Assembly: GCA_021647765.1 (NCBI GenBank)
Contig: JAKIUD010000033.1
Location: 1 to 34,653 of the forward strand
DNA length: 34,653 nt
Direction: 5' to 3'
From: Desulfuromusa sp.
GTDB taxonomy: Bacteria; Desulfobacterota; Desulfuromonadia; Desulfuromonadales; Geopsychrobacteraceae
Position numbers and translations under genes: made by a program. Below are positions 8,295-15,829 of the stretch, piece by piece (the stretch's first letter is position 1; each line of letters begins with the position of its first letter). Below the pieces are notes generated by a model. It had not been told where the DNA came from. It made no database searches and worked only from the letters and a program-made list of their open reading frames with translations.

Positions 8295-9011
8295 GTGGCA
8301 AAACTGAGTGTCAATGTTGATCATATTGCAACAATTCGTCAGGCTCGCGGGGTTTCAGAGCCGGATCCTGTCGCTGCTGCGGTGCTAGCTGAATTGGCTG
8401 GAGCTGATGGGATTACCATCCATTTACGGGAAGATCGTCGCCACATTCAGGATCGGGATGTGGATATTTTGCGCCAGACAATAAAAACTCGTTTGAATCT
8501 GGAAATGGCACTGACTGACGAGATGGTCAGCATCGCGTTAAAAACGCTTCCTGACTCGGTTACTCTCGTTCCAGAAGGGCGTCATGAATTGACTACGGAA
8601 GGTGGTTTGGATGTTGTTTTGCTGCAAAATACCTTGAAGCAGAAGATCGCGTTACTGCAGCAGGCCGGGATTGTTGTTAGCTTGTTTATTGAGCCTAATA
8701 TTGAACAGATCAAAGCCAGTCATAAAGTTGGTGCAGATTATATGGAAATCCACACCGGAATGTACTGTGAAGTTCGGAGTGAGGCTGAGCGGCGTGAACA
8801 GCTGGGTCGGATCGAGTTGGCGATCAGTGCTGCTCGCAGACTGGGTCTCGGGATTAATGCCGGGCATGGTCTCGATTACCGTAATATTCAGTCAGTTCTT
8901 GCTCTGCCGGGGATCGAGGAATTTAATATCGGTCACAGTATTATTTCCCGTGCTGCTCTGGTCGGGATAGATAGAGCTGTGCGTGAGATGTTAGCATTGG
9001 TGAAAGGCTAG
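8295..9011 (+). CDS. pdxJ: Pyridoxine 5'-phosphate synthase
   Basis: PdxJ closes the pyridoxine ring from 1-deoxyxylulose-5-phosphate and 3-amino-2-oxopropyl phosphate in the DXP-dependent vitamin B6 pathway. The 238-residue TIM-barrel product begins with LSVNVDHIATIRQARG and contains DGITIHLREDRRHI, EPNIEQI and GINAGHGLDYRNI, all family landmarks. The GTG start has a clear AGGAG ribosome site at 8281-8285. It sits between glmM and acpS, a common arrangement in this bacterial group. Confidence 0.98.
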   Translation: MAKLSVNVDHIATIRQARGVSEPDPVAAAVLAELAGADGITIHLREDRRHIQDRDVDILRQTIKTRLNLEMALTDEMVSIALKTLPDSVTLVPEGRHELTTEGGLDVVLLQNTLKQKIALLQQAGIVVSLFIEPNIEQIKASHKVGADYMEIHTGMYCEVRSEAERREQLGRIELAISAARRLGLGINAGHGLDYRNIQSVLALPGIEEFNIGHSIISRAALVGIDRAVREMLALVKG

Positions 9012-9013
9012 CT

Positions 9014-9391
9014 TTGGCAATCATCGGGATAGGGACTGATCTGACTCGCAGCGAACGGTTTCGGAAATTCCTCGATCCGGATAGTAAAGTTCTTGAACGC
9101 ATTTTTAGTGAAGAGGAACGACGCTATTCATTGAAGAAACAAGATCCCGTGCCTCATCTGGCTGCCCGTTTTGCTGCCAAGGAAGCCTTTTTGAAAGCCT
9201 TGGGAACAGGTTTACGTGATGGACTTGCCTGGCAACAGGTTTGTGTGGTGATTGATCCCCTGGGATGTCCTTCACTTGAACTTTCTGGTCGTGCATCTGA
9301 GCTGATGGCTGAACGTGGTGCCAAGAAGGCTCATCTCAGTTATTCACATGATGGCGATTACGCGGTTGCCACGGTTATTTTGGAGGATTAA
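9014..9391 (+). CDS. acpS: Holo-[acyl-carrier-protein] synthase
   Basis: AcpS moves 4'-phosphopantetheine from CoA to apo-ACP, activating it for fatty acid synthesis. The 125-residue product has the N-terminal IIGIGTDLTRSERF motif with the Mg-binding Asp near residue 8, the RFAAKEAFLKALGTG motif with the second metal ligand Glu, and the C-terminal HLSYSHDGDYAVA strand. I accept the TTG at 9014 as start because it directly precedes the conserved N-terminal motif and has GAAAGG at 9002-9007 inside the end of pdxJ. The stop overlaps the next ATG by one base (TAATG), indicating coupled translation. Confidence 0.96.
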   Translation: MAIIGIGTDLTRSERFRKFLDPDSKVLERIFSEEERRYSLKKQDPVPHLAARFAAKEAFLKALGTGLRDGLAWQQVCVVIDPLGCPSLELSGRASELMAERGAKKAHLSYSHDGDYAVATVILED

Positions 9392-10947
9392 TGCGACTCT
9401 GTACTGCCAGTGAAGTGATGTCTTTTGATCGGTATGCGATTGATCAGCTTGGCGTCCCCGGTGTCGTCTTGATGGAGAATGCCGGACGGGCTTGCAGCAA
9501 TCTGTTTGCGGATAAATATAACAATTATTCTCCGGGTTCAGTGCTGGTTCTCGCAGGGCGCGGAAATAATGGTGGTGATGGCTATGTGATGGCTCGGATC
9601 CTCTCCGAGCGTGGTTGGCGGGTGACAACTCTGGTTCTTGGGCTGGAAGAAGCTATCGCTGGTGATGCCAAAGTTATGTTGAATATCATCCGCAAGCTGG
9701 GGCTTCCAATCAGTTTTATTAGCGATATCTCTAGTTTACAGAATAGTTTTGTCGAAGTATCACCGGCTCTAATTATCGATGCAATTTTTGGTACTGGGCT
9801 AAACTCTGATGTACGTGGCTTACAGGCAGAAGCGATAACTCTTATTAATGCTTCGACTGCACCGGTCTTTGCTGTGGATATCCCCTCTGGAGTCGATGGT
9901 TCGACGGGTCGAGTCTGTGGGCTTGCAGTGGAGGCCGATCTGACGGCTACTTTTGATCATGCAAAGATTGGTCATGGCAGTCAGCCTGGAGCAGCTTATG
10001 CTGGAGATCTTGAAGTTGTTGATATCGGAATTCCACTGACTGGGCGAAAAGATTTCTCCAGCAATGTCCATCTTCTTGAAGAGCTGGAAGTTCACACTCT
10101 CCTCCCTGTTCGCTCAGCTGTGGGTCATAAAGGAAAGTTTGGACATCTGTTGGTGCTTGCTGGTTCGCCCGGGAAAACTGGTGCGGCAGCCTTGGCTGGA
10201 AATGCGGCGGTACGCAGTGGCTGTGGATTAGTGACAGTCGCTACACCAGCAGCAGTTCATGATATTATTGAAGTAAAACTGACCGAAGCGATGAGCACTC
10301 CCCTTGCTGATCAGAATGGTCTGCTCTCTTTACCAGCAAAAGCGCAGATTGAACAGTTATTGGTTGATCGACAGGCTCTGGCCGTCGGTCCCGGTTTGGG
10401 GCAAAGTCCCGAGTTGGCTGAATTAATCAAATTGTTGGTCACTTCCCAGACGGTACCGATGGTTATTGATGCCGATGGCTTAAACCTGCTCGCGGGGCAG
10501 CTGGAGTGTTTACAGGGACGCAGTGACCAGCCGTTGATTTTAACGCCACATCCTGGTGAGATGGCTCGTCTCACAGGTTTGACAGTAAGTGAGATTGAAG
10601 CAAACCGATTTGAGGTTGCGCAGAATTTTGCTGCTAAATATAGTGTTGTTCTGGTGTTAAAAGGGGCGCGGACTCTTATTGCCGCACCCGATGGCCGGGT
10701 CAATATCAACACCACCGGAAATGATGGTCTAGCTAGTGGTGGGAGTGGTGATGTGTTGACTGGATTGATTGGGGGATTATTAGCTCAAGGAATGGATGAT
10801 TTTTCTGCTGCAACTCTTGCTGTTTGGCTGCATGGCCGAGCCGCAGAGCTGGTGGCTGATCTGCAGGGAACTGCCGGAATGGCTGCCTCTGATTTACTTC
10901 CTCAACTACCAGTTGCCCGACAGGGGTTACTAGAAGGAGTCTGCTAA
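9391..10947 (+). CDS. nnrDE: Bifunctional NAD(P)HX epimerase / ADP-dependent NAD(P)HX dehydratase
   Basis: This two-domain enzyme repairs hydrated NADH and NADPH. The N-terminal YjeF_N domain (about residues 1-215) has the GRGNNGGDGYVMAR Rossmann loop and AVDIPSGVDGSTG. It epimerises the S and R hydrates. The C-terminal ribokinase-like domain (about 230-505) has GKFGHLLVLAGSPGKTGAA, DADGLNLLA, TPHPGEMARLTG and the catalytic ASGGSGDVLTGLIGG stretch. It dehydrates the S form with ADP. At 518 residues it is a standard fused form. It overlaps acpS and the CBS gene by one base on each side. Confidence 0.96.
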   Translation: MRLCTASEVMSFDRYAIDQLGVPGVVLMENAGRACSNLFADKYNNYSPGSVLVLAGRGNNGGDGYVMARILSERGWRVTTLVLGLEEAIAGDAKVMLNIIRKLGLPISFISDISSLQNSFVEVSPALIIDAIFGTGLNSDVRGLQAEAITLINASTAPVFAVDIPSGVDGSTGRVCGLAVEADLTATFDHAKIGHGSQPGAAYAGDLEVVDIGIPLTGRKDFSSNVHLLEELEVHTLLPVRSAVGHKGKFGHLLVLAGSPGKTGAAALAGNAAVRSGCGLVTVATPAAVHDIIEVKLTEAMSTPLADQNGLLSLPAKAQIEQLLVDRQALAVGPGLGQSPELAELIKLLVTSQTVPMVIDADGLNLLAGQLECLQGRSDQPLILTPHPGEMARLTGLTVSEIEANRFEVAQNFAAKYSVVLVLKGARTLIAAPDGRVNINTTGNDGLASGGSGDVLTGLIGGLLAQGMDDFSAATLAVWLHGRAAELVADLQGTAGMAASDLLPQLPVARQGLLEGVC

Positions 10948-11396
10948 TGGTGACTGCACGAGACATTATGAATAAAGAGGTTGTTTCGGTTACTTTGGGA
11001 ACCAGCCTGAAGGATTTGGCCAAGATATTTGTTGAAACCCGCTTCAGCAATCTGCCGGTTTTGGATGACGCTGGAAACCTGGTCGGGATTATCAGTGAAA
11101 CAGATTTAATTGAACAACACAAACCTCTTCATATCCCGACGGTTATGACCATATTTGATTGGGTTTTTACGCTTGGCAGCGAAAAACGCTTTCAGGAAGA
11201 GGTTGATCGGGTGACAGCAGCGACCGTCGGAGAGCTGTATCGCAAAGATCCGGTAACCTGTTCCCCTGATGCTACAGTTCGTGAACTAGCAGGCTTAATG
11301 AGCCAACATAAGGTTCATTTGTTACCTGTTGTCGATGATGGGAAAATGGTTGGCGTATTGGCTCGACTTGATTTGATCCGGGTCATGGAGGATTGA
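10947..11396 (+). CDS. CBS-domain pair protein
   Basis: The 149-residue product is two CBS motifs and nothing else. The first (about 1-60) has VTARDIMNKEVVSVTLGTSLKDLAKIF and GIISETDL; the second (about 93-149) has VGELYRKDPVTCSPDATVRELAGLM and VGVLARLDLIRVM. A linker of about 30 residues between them contains an aromatic FDWVF stretch. CBS pairs bind adenosine nucleotides such as AMP, ATP or SAM and act as sensors; the partner here is unknown. It starts within the nnr stop codon and ends one base before tsaE, so it is co-expressed with them. Its place next to NAD(P)HX repair and near the c-di-AMP synthase makes a nucleotide-sensing role plausible but unproven. Confidence 0.88.
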   Translation: MVTARDIMNKEVVSVTLGTSLKDLAKIFVETRFSNLPVLDDAGNLVGIISETDLIEQHKPLHIPTVMTIFDWVFTLGSEKRFQEEVDRVTAATVGELYRKDPVTCSPDATVRELAGLMSQHKVHLLPVVDDGKMVGVLARLDLIRVMED

Positions 11397-11397
11397 T

Positions 11398-11883
11398 TTG
11401 AGTTCACTGTCGGTTGTCAGCGATAGCGAATCGCAGACACTGGAATTGGGAAAGAGACTGGGTCGGTTGCTACAGAAACCGGCTTTAATTCTATTGCAGG
11501 GTGATCTTGGTGCAGGAAAAACTGTCTTTGCTCGGGGGATCGCCCGGGGTCTGGGTGTCGATTCCACAATCCCTATTACCAGCCCGACATTTACCCTGAT
11601 GAACCATTATCCGGCACGGTTGGAACTCTACCATTTTGACCTGTATCGTCTATCCGACCCTGATGAATTGATAGAGTTGGGATTTGATGAGTATGCTTTT
11701 GGTGACGGAATCACTCTGGTTGAGTGGCCGGAAAAACTTGAAAATCCGGATATGCCCGGATTGTGGGTGACCTTGCAGCGGATTGATGATGTGCAACGGC
11801 GGATTGACTTTCGTCCGCAAGGGGAGGAATCTTCAGCCGACAAAATCGTTCTTGAGTCTTTTCTGACGCAACTTTCATACTAA
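11398..11883 (+). CDS. tsaE: tRNA threonylcarbamoyladenosine biosynthesis ATPase TsaE
   Basis: TsaE is the small ATPase that works with TsaB and TsaD to put the t6A modification on A37 of ANN-decoding tRNAs. The 161-residue product has the Walker A motif GDLGAGKT near residues 38-45, SPTFTLMNHY, HFDLYRL and LVEWPEKL, all family landmarks. The TTG start has a GGAGG ribosome site at 11387-11391, six bases upstream, within the CBS gene end. It is the last gene of the plus-strand run before the toxin-antitoxin insert. Confidence 0.97.
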   Translation: MSSLSVVSDSESQTLELGKRLGRLLQKPALILLQGDLGAGKTVFARGIARGLGVDSTIPITSPTFTLMNHYPARLELYHFDLYRLSDPDELIELGFDEYAFGDGITLVEWPEKLENPDMPGLWVTLQRIDDVQRRIDFRPQGEESSADKIVLESFLTQLSY

Positions 11884-11895
11884 TAAAATTATAGA

Positions 11896-11925
11896 CAAGA
11901 AATAAATCTCCCCTCTTTTATCTTG
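11896..11925. terminator. Possible bidirectional terminator between tsaE and hipA
   Basis: CAAGAAATAAA at 11896-11906 pairs with TTTTATCTTG at 11916-11925 with one bulge and a nine-base C/T-rich loop. It sits in the 44-base gap between the convergent tsaE and hipA genes. The AT-rich arms could give weak termination on either strand. Confidence 0.35.
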
Positions 11926-11927
11926 CC

Positions 11928-13187
11928 CTATTGCTCAACCGAATAGGGATTTAAAAATTGCCGCTTCCACAGTAATTGTCTGTCCACCCTGTTTAGTTCC
12001 GCCTCTTCACAGACGCTATCCCAATGCTGCTCAATTGCGGCGATCTGTTTGCTAAAGATTTCACGGGCTTCTTCTTTGGAAAGGAGGAAGTTGGGTGCGG
12101 TCTCAAGGCAGGTTTTGAGCTGGCTCAGATTGTTGTTCCCAGATATGAGCATGGCCTGTGATGCCTCATTGCCGCTGCGGCCTTGTGGACAAATGTCGTA
12201 AGCAGGCGTCAAGGTCAATGTTTGACCATCCCAAAATGCTGCATGGTTTCGCGCATGATCATCGGTGTTGCCACACAGAATATTGAATACGAGCCTTGAA
12301 AACAGTTCTTTCAGCGTATCCTTTGGATGAGTAAAGCGGTGGCGGATGATTTCGGCAAATGTTTCATAACTGGCATAGCGTGCCATCATGCCATCCAAAC
12401 CAAATAAAGTGAGTGCAGAGACCATCGCTTTGCGTGTCCAAGAATCACCATCGGAGACACGATCAAAGCGTTCAATCAGAAGGACGTTTTTGTTAACCGC
12501 CTTGGCCAGCTTAACTGGCGCAACGTTCAACCCTGCCAGTGCCGCTAGTCGCATGGCGATGAATTCAGCCTTAACAATACTGTACAGATCGGTGGCAGAT
12601 GAAAACTTGGCCACGTATTTTTTGTTGTGGTCTTGAATGAGGGCTTTAGGTCGAGCCCCGCCAATCGAACTGCCATGAAATAATGCTTGATCCAGTTCTG
12701 CTGTGAGGGGAATCCCTTTTTCGACCCGTTCTGCCGATTCCATCAACTCTTCCAGACTGACATTAGTGGCACTGCGTGGCAGGTATTCTGTCGGGGAACG
12801 CTGAAAATCGAGTGCGCCGATCCGGTCTGAACCAGATTCCAGCAGGTAGGTCAGTTCGTCCAGCTCGGCAGTATCGGTACCGATCCCTTTGAACCCTAAC
12901 TTTTTGTTGATAATCACCCGGCGACCCCACGCATCAGGTGCGGCATCTCTGATACTGCCGGGCATAGTCAAACGGTCGGACAGAGGAAGCAGCCCCGCTT
13001 TGAGAGGCAATTCAGGTGCGTAAATTGCGATTGCAGGATTGCTGTCACCTATACGATTCAGGTAGCTTTTGCCATAGTTGAAGAGAATATTGCCGTTATC
13101 CGCTTCAATCCGTCCGGCGACAACAGGTTCGGTTTCTCCCGGCAGCCAAATCCAGACAAAAGCTTCTTTTTCTGCATTAGAAGTCAT
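11928..13187 (-). CDS. hipA: HipA-family toxin kinase
   Basis: The 419-residue product is a serine/threonine kinase of the HipA type. E. coli HipA phosphorylates glutamyl-tRNA synthetase and causes growth arrest; the substrate of this protein is unknown. The N-terminal couple_hipA region covers about residues 10-115. The nucleotide-loop segment GSSIGGARPKA is at 172-182, the candidate ATP-contacting lysine is in VAKF at 192-195, the catalytic loop NTDDHARNH is at 307-315, and the metal-binding TPAYDICP segment is at 327-334. All key motifs look intact, so it should be active. It overlaps the upstream hipB by 11 bases. It belongs to the longer subfamily with NTDDHxRNH rather than the E. coli NTDRHAKN form. 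Confidence 0.95.
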   Translation of the reverse strand: MTSNAEKEAFVWIWLPGETEPVVAGRIEADNGNILFNYGKSYLNRIGDSNPAIAIYAPELPLKAGLLPLSDRLTMPGSIRDAAPDAWGRRVIINKKLGFKGIGTDTAELDELTYLLESGSDRIGALDFQRSPTEYLPRSATNVSLEELMESAERVEKGIPLTAELDQALFHGSSIGGARPKALIQDHNKKYVAKFSSATDLYSIVKAEFIAMRLAALAGLNVAPVKLAKAVNKNVLLIERFDRVSDGDSWTRKAMVSALTLFGLDGMMARYASYETFAEIIRHRFTHPKDTLKELFSRLVFNILCGNTDDHARNHAAFWDGQTLTLTPAYDICPQGRSGNEASQAMLISGNNNLSQLKTCLETAPNFLLSKEEAREIFSKQIAAIEQHWDSVCEEAELNRVDRQLLWKRQFLNPYSVEQ

Positions 13188-13515
13188 CGTGTACCGCTTT
13201 GGTTGGCTTGCGAACAGATTTTGGCAGGAGCGTCAGCTTATCCTCGGTTTCACGCTGATATTTTGTCAGTCTCCTTTCATCAGCATCAAAAAGCTTGATG
13301 CCAACGATGGCTGCGACTTCAAACACCGCCCCAATTTCACATTTAAGATTGCCTTTTTCGATTCGTTGCAGCAGTCCTCTGGAAATGCCGGCACGCTCTG
13401 CCAGCTCCTGTGCCGTGAGTTTTTTCTCAGTGCGGGCTTCCCGAATTAATACACCGAGCAAGGCAGCCGCAGTGCGGCTATAGCGTGAATAAGTTCGTGT
13501 CGTTGACTTTGGCAT
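13177..13515 (-). CDS. hipB: HipB-like antitoxin, Xre-family regulator
   Basis: The 112-residue product has a helix-turn-helix of the Cro/C1 type at about residues 33-56 (LTAQELAERAGISRGLLQRI). An alpha-helical start and a basic C-terminal tail of about 30 residues flank it. It precedes hipA and overlaps it, the standard antitoxin-first order of this module. By family knowledge it should neutralise HipA and repress the operon. A matching palindrome overlaps the promoter upstream. The tail after residue 75 is longer than in E. coli HipB (88 residues) and may carry extra toxin contacts. Confidence 0.92.
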   Translation of the reverse strand: MPKSTTRTYSRYSRTAAALLGVLIREARTEKKLTAQELAERAGISRGLLQRIEKGNLKCEIGAVFEVAAIVGIKLFDADERRLTKYQRETEDKLTLLPKSVRKPTKAVHDDF

Positions 13516-13565
13516 TTCCAGTCTTTTGGTTCCTGTATAGATCGTAAGATACTATTATGCACTCT

Positions 13566-13604
13566 CTATGAATCATTTATAGTGGATTTGAATCAGTGTG
13601 TCAA
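13566..13604 (-). promoter_or_regulatory. hipBA promoter with operator palindrome over the -10 box
   Basis: Read on the minus strand, TTGACA (13604-13599), a 17-base spacer and TATAAA (13581-13576) form a near-consensus sigma-70 promoter about 60 bases before the hipB start. A 17-base near-perfect palindrome, CTATGAATCATTTATAG (plus strand 13566-13582), covers the -10 box. This is a natural place for HipB to bind and repress its own operon. Confidence 0.75.
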
Positions 13605-13663
13605 GGTTGGATCGGTTCAGGGCTAGATATTGCCGTGTTTGAACTGTGGCGAGTTTATTGTGG

Positions 13664-14083
13664 TTATCCCCACGGATTGAGTAGGGCTGCACCACTTATT
13701 TCCATATCAGCTGTATTTCTTGTCACCACGGTCAGATCGTGTGAAATCCCCGTAGCTGCGATCTGACCGTCTATTGCGGGCATCCCTTTACCGGACAATT
13801 CCGCTTGCGCTTGAACTTTCCCCCAAACGGTTGCGGTTTTAAGGTCAAAGTCAATGATTCGCCCTTTGAATCTCTCCTTGAGATCATCGTTGACCCATTG
13901 ATGTAGTTTTTCCTTCTTTTTGCCCACTGGCAATTTTTCAATCCCTTTATGAATCTCCCCAATGGTTAAGACGCTGATAAATAAGTTGTTTTCAGCATTA
14001 TTTGCGACCCACTCAACAACTTTTTGATTGGGATTGGTTTTAATTAATTCAGAAAGGACGCAGGTGTCCAGCAGATATTTCAT
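13664..14083 (-). CDS. vapC: VapC/FitB-type PIN-domain ribonuclease toxin
   Basis: The 139-residue product is a PIN-domain protein of standard VapC length. The acidic metal-binding residues are visible: Asp6 in YLLDTCVLSEL, Glu43 in TIGEIHKGI, Asp105 in PAIDGQIAATG, and the TRNTADM motif at 121-127 near the C-terminus. VapC toxins cut tRNA or rRNA when freed from their antitoxin; the target here is unknown. Its ATG overlaps the stop of the upstream antitoxin (ATGA), so the pair is translationally coupled. With all acidic residues present it is probably functional. Confidence 0.94.
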   Translation of the reverse strand: MKYLLDTCVLSELIKTNPNQKVVEWVANNAENNLFISVLTIGEIHKGIEKLPVGKKKEKLHQWVNDDLKERFKGRIIDFDLKTATVWGKVQAQAELSGKGMPAIDGQIAATGISHDLTVVTRNTADMEISGAALLNPWG

Positions 14084-14334
14084 AGCTCGACATCCCTCGG
14101 GGTCTCTTTGCTTCTGCTTAGATCCAGTTCTGTGTTGAGCAGGGGAGAGTTTTGAAAAAAATCAATCAGGTTTGTTTCTGGTGTGGTTAATTTTTTGTAC
14201 TCGTCCATTGAAATAACAACGACAGCCTCTTTACCATGCTTGGTTACAATCTGGGGACCAGATTGTTGGGCTTTCTCAACTAAATTACTGAACCTGTTTT
14301 TTGCATCCTGCAGTTGCCAATGGTTTTCGATCAT
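14080..14334 (-). CDS. Phd/YefM-family antitoxin
   Basis: The 84-residue product has the Phd/YefM fold pattern. The N-terminal DNA-binding half has WQLQDAKNRFSNLVEKA followed by GPQIVTKHGKEAVVVISMDEYKKL, and an acidic, Leu-rich tail (about 52-84) should wrap the toxin. It comes directly before the PIN toxin and overlaps it by four bases. An AGAGGTG ribosome site lies just upstream of the ATG. Pairing a Phd-type antitoxin with a PIN toxin is common in bacteria. Autorepression is expected, and a palindrome in the promoter supports it. Confidence 0.93.
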   Translation of the reverse strand: MIENHWQLQDAKNRFSNLVEKAQQSGPQIVTKHGKEAVVVISMDEYKKLTTPETNLIDFFQNSPLLNTELDLSRSKETPRDVEL

Positions 14335-14363
14335 AATGACACCTCTTGGTTTTCCATTAATAG

Positions 14364-14406
14364 TCTAGTCTGTCTAGAGTTTAATCTTTATTTGGGGTGG
14401 TGTCAA
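14364..14406 (-). promoter_or_regulatory. Promoter and operator of the phd-vapC module
   Basis: On the minus strand, TTGACA (14406-14401), a 17-base spacer and TAAACT (14383-14378) form a good sigma-70 promoter about 45 bases before the antitoxin start. Just downstream is TCTAG-N5-CTAGA (plus strand 14364-14378), a palindrome overlapping the -10 and start region that fits an antitoxin operator. Confidence 0.7.
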
Positions 14407-14518
14407 TGGATGAGCTGTTAAGTATGGGCTAAGAGAAGTGCCTATCGCTTAGAAAGTGAGGAGATTCTGGTAGGGGAGAGAGTCTCAGGTCTCAGCGGAA
14501 TAAAAGCCAAAATAGATT

Positions 14519-14587
14519 TGACCCCTAGTTCTACACTATGACCCCTGGTTCTACTTTAGCGGGACTGGTTTCGCAGGTGCCTGTCCC
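14519..14587. repeat. REP-like hairpin with a preceding 16-base direct repeat
   Basis: TGACCCCTAGTTCTAC (14519-14534) is repeated once with one change at 14539-14554, a 20-base period. Immediately after, GGGACTGG (14561-14568) pairs with CCTGTCCC (14580-14587) apart from one T-T mismatch, around an 11-base loop. A GGGACAGGCACC-type hairpin of this kind is, from memory, a common intergenic REP-like sequence in related bacteria. No reading frame is visible. Confidence 0.6.
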
Positions 14588-14650
14588 TCTCAGAGGATCC
14601 CTTTCATTGACAGGGGTGATATAGAATGTCCCCCACCCCACAAGAATTAA

Positions 14651-14710
14651 ACTCATGGGCGTCCCTTTGGTTTCCTCTTAAGGCACTGGAGCCCAGGCTC
14701 GCCCATGAGT
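14651..14710. repeat. Perfect 11-base inverted repeat
   Basis: ACTCATGGGCG at 14651-14661 is the exact reverse complement of CGCCCATGAGT at 14700-14710, enclosing 38 bases. It lies 21 bases beyond the stop of the minus-strand exported-protein gene. It lacks a T tract, so it is not a standard terminator. It may be the ends of a tiny palindromic element or an RNA structure. The rest of 14407-14731, outside this and the REP-like hairpin, shows nothing I can name. Confidence 0.6.
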
Positions 14711-14731
14711 GGACAGTGAATCAGAAATTCC

Positions 14732-15541
14732 TTATTGATCGCATTGGCTCAGATTGAAAATGGCTTCGGCAACCTTGGTGGTTTTAAGCCGGGACAGAAA
14801 AATATTGATTTTCATGATGCCGTTTTTCTCAGACAATGACTTGGGGAACTGAGCCTTCCCCCTGGGCTTTAACGCGATGCTTCGGCCGCCAGCGGGCTGA
14901 AAATCAGCCGCACCTGGAGCTTTTCTATAAAACTGGAGCACTGTGTCTGTGGTGAGGTCTAAATCACTCATATTCTTGACGGCGACCCATAATCGATCCC
15001 CTTCACACCGAACATTGGTAATGAGGACGTCAGCCAGGGGCATTTCGGGCAGCTTCATGCCCCGGCTCGCCACCAGAGAGGTTCCTGCCATGATGACCGC
15101 CTTCAGGTGATGATGGCTCCCAGCCCTTTGTATCTCGCCATTCACCAGTATTTCTTTTTTCGGGCCGATGGAGCCGATTTTCCTGGTGACCACCCCAATG
15201 GCCCATTTGTCCGTGTTGGTAGCTTGAACATGGTACTGCAGGTTCAGAGACAGAATATCCCCTCCGGGATAATCCACCGTGGAATCGTTCTTAATTTTCA
15301 CCTGATACCTGAGCAGGTTCAGTTGTTGGGTTTCCATCACCTGGAGCCCTGCCACGGAAAGCTTGGGTTTGACACGTAAGGGCACCTTGAGGGGTATGGC
15401 TTTTTGAAGCTGGGGGTTTTGCACCTTAGAATTTTGAATCTTCGAGTTTTGGATTTTCAGGGGCTGGACCGCCAGGGCGGTCTGAAAAGAGATAAAGACA
15501 GCTACAGTCAACAAAAAGAGGAATCGTCCGTATTTTTTCAT
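14732..15541 (-). CDS. Exported protein of unknown function
   Basis: I do not recognise this gene by name. From the ATG at 15541, which has an AGAAAGG ribosome site, it encodes 269 residues with a classical signal peptide (MKKYGRF, a hydrophobic core, then a TALA cleavage site near residue 24). A short degenerate repeat follows (IQNSK, IQNSK, VQNPQ). Two beta-rich segments come next, at about residues 65-155 and 165-260, both with alternating hydrophobic strands and phrases such as VKIKNDSTVDYPGG and VAVKNMSDLDLTTD. They resemble CARDB-like or other immunoglobulin-type extracytoplasmic domains. It should be periplasmic or surface exposed. An ATG at 15586 extends the frame by 15 residues but would mask the signal peptide. 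It stands alone between repeats, facing away from cimA. Confidence 0.75.
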   Translation of the reverse strand: MKKYGRFLFLLTVAVFISFQTALAVQPLKIQNSKIQNSKVQNPQLQKAIPLKVPLRVKPKLSVAGLQVMETQQLNLLRYQVKIKNDSTVDYPGGDILSLNLQYHVQATNTDKWAIGVVTRKIGSIGPKKEILVNGEIQRAGSHHHLKAVIMAGTSLVASRGMKLPEMPLADVLITNVRCEGDRLWVAVKNMSDLDLTTDTVLQFYRKAPGAADFQPAGGRSIALKPRGKAQFPKSLSEKNGIMKINIFLSRLKTTKVAEAIFNLSQCDQ

Positions 15542-15610
15542 AAGAAAACCTTTCTGTGTAGGAGAGTGGATATAAAAGCACTTCAATTTTTCGTCTGATT
15601 TATGCTCATA

Positions 15611-15739
15611 TCAATCTGGATCGCCCAAATTTTCAAGTTCTTTGAGCACATAACAAGTAATTATACGGTTCCGGCTATCATACCGTTCAAGCTCGGTTCC
15701 CGCTGCCAAAACTATTCCCAACTCAATTTTTCTAGCCAT
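15611..15739 (-). CDS. Possible 42-residue small protein
   Basis: A short minus-strand frame begins ATG at 15739 with MARKIELGIVLAAGTELERY and continues to a TGA at 15611. It has charged and hydrophobic residues in plausible order. The codons look normal, but there is no clear ribosome site and I recognise no family. It may be a small gene or a relic of a larger one. The rest of 15600-15950 has only a hairpin and a promoter. Confidence 0.3.
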   Translation of the reverse strand: MARKIELGIVLAAGTELERYDSRNRIITCYVLKELENLGDPD

Positions 15740-15792
15740 ATATCATTACTATTTTTATAGATAACGGAAATCCCCTGTCCCGCAAAAACAAA

Positions 15793-15829
15793 AACCACCG
15801 CACGGAAAAACGGGTTTCTGTCGGTGGTT
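15793..15829. repeat. Hairpin with 8-base perfect stem
   Basis: AACCACCG at 15793-15800 pairs with CGGTGGTT at 15822-15829, with partly complementary inner bases. It has no T tract. It lies in non-coding sequence at the far end of the insert, about 200 bases before cimA. Function is unknown. Confidence 0.45.

Noticed and set aside
14407..14731. A complete small transposon in the repeat-rich gap
   Set aside because: No transposase frame fits, and the inverted repeats do not bracket one with target duplications I can identify.
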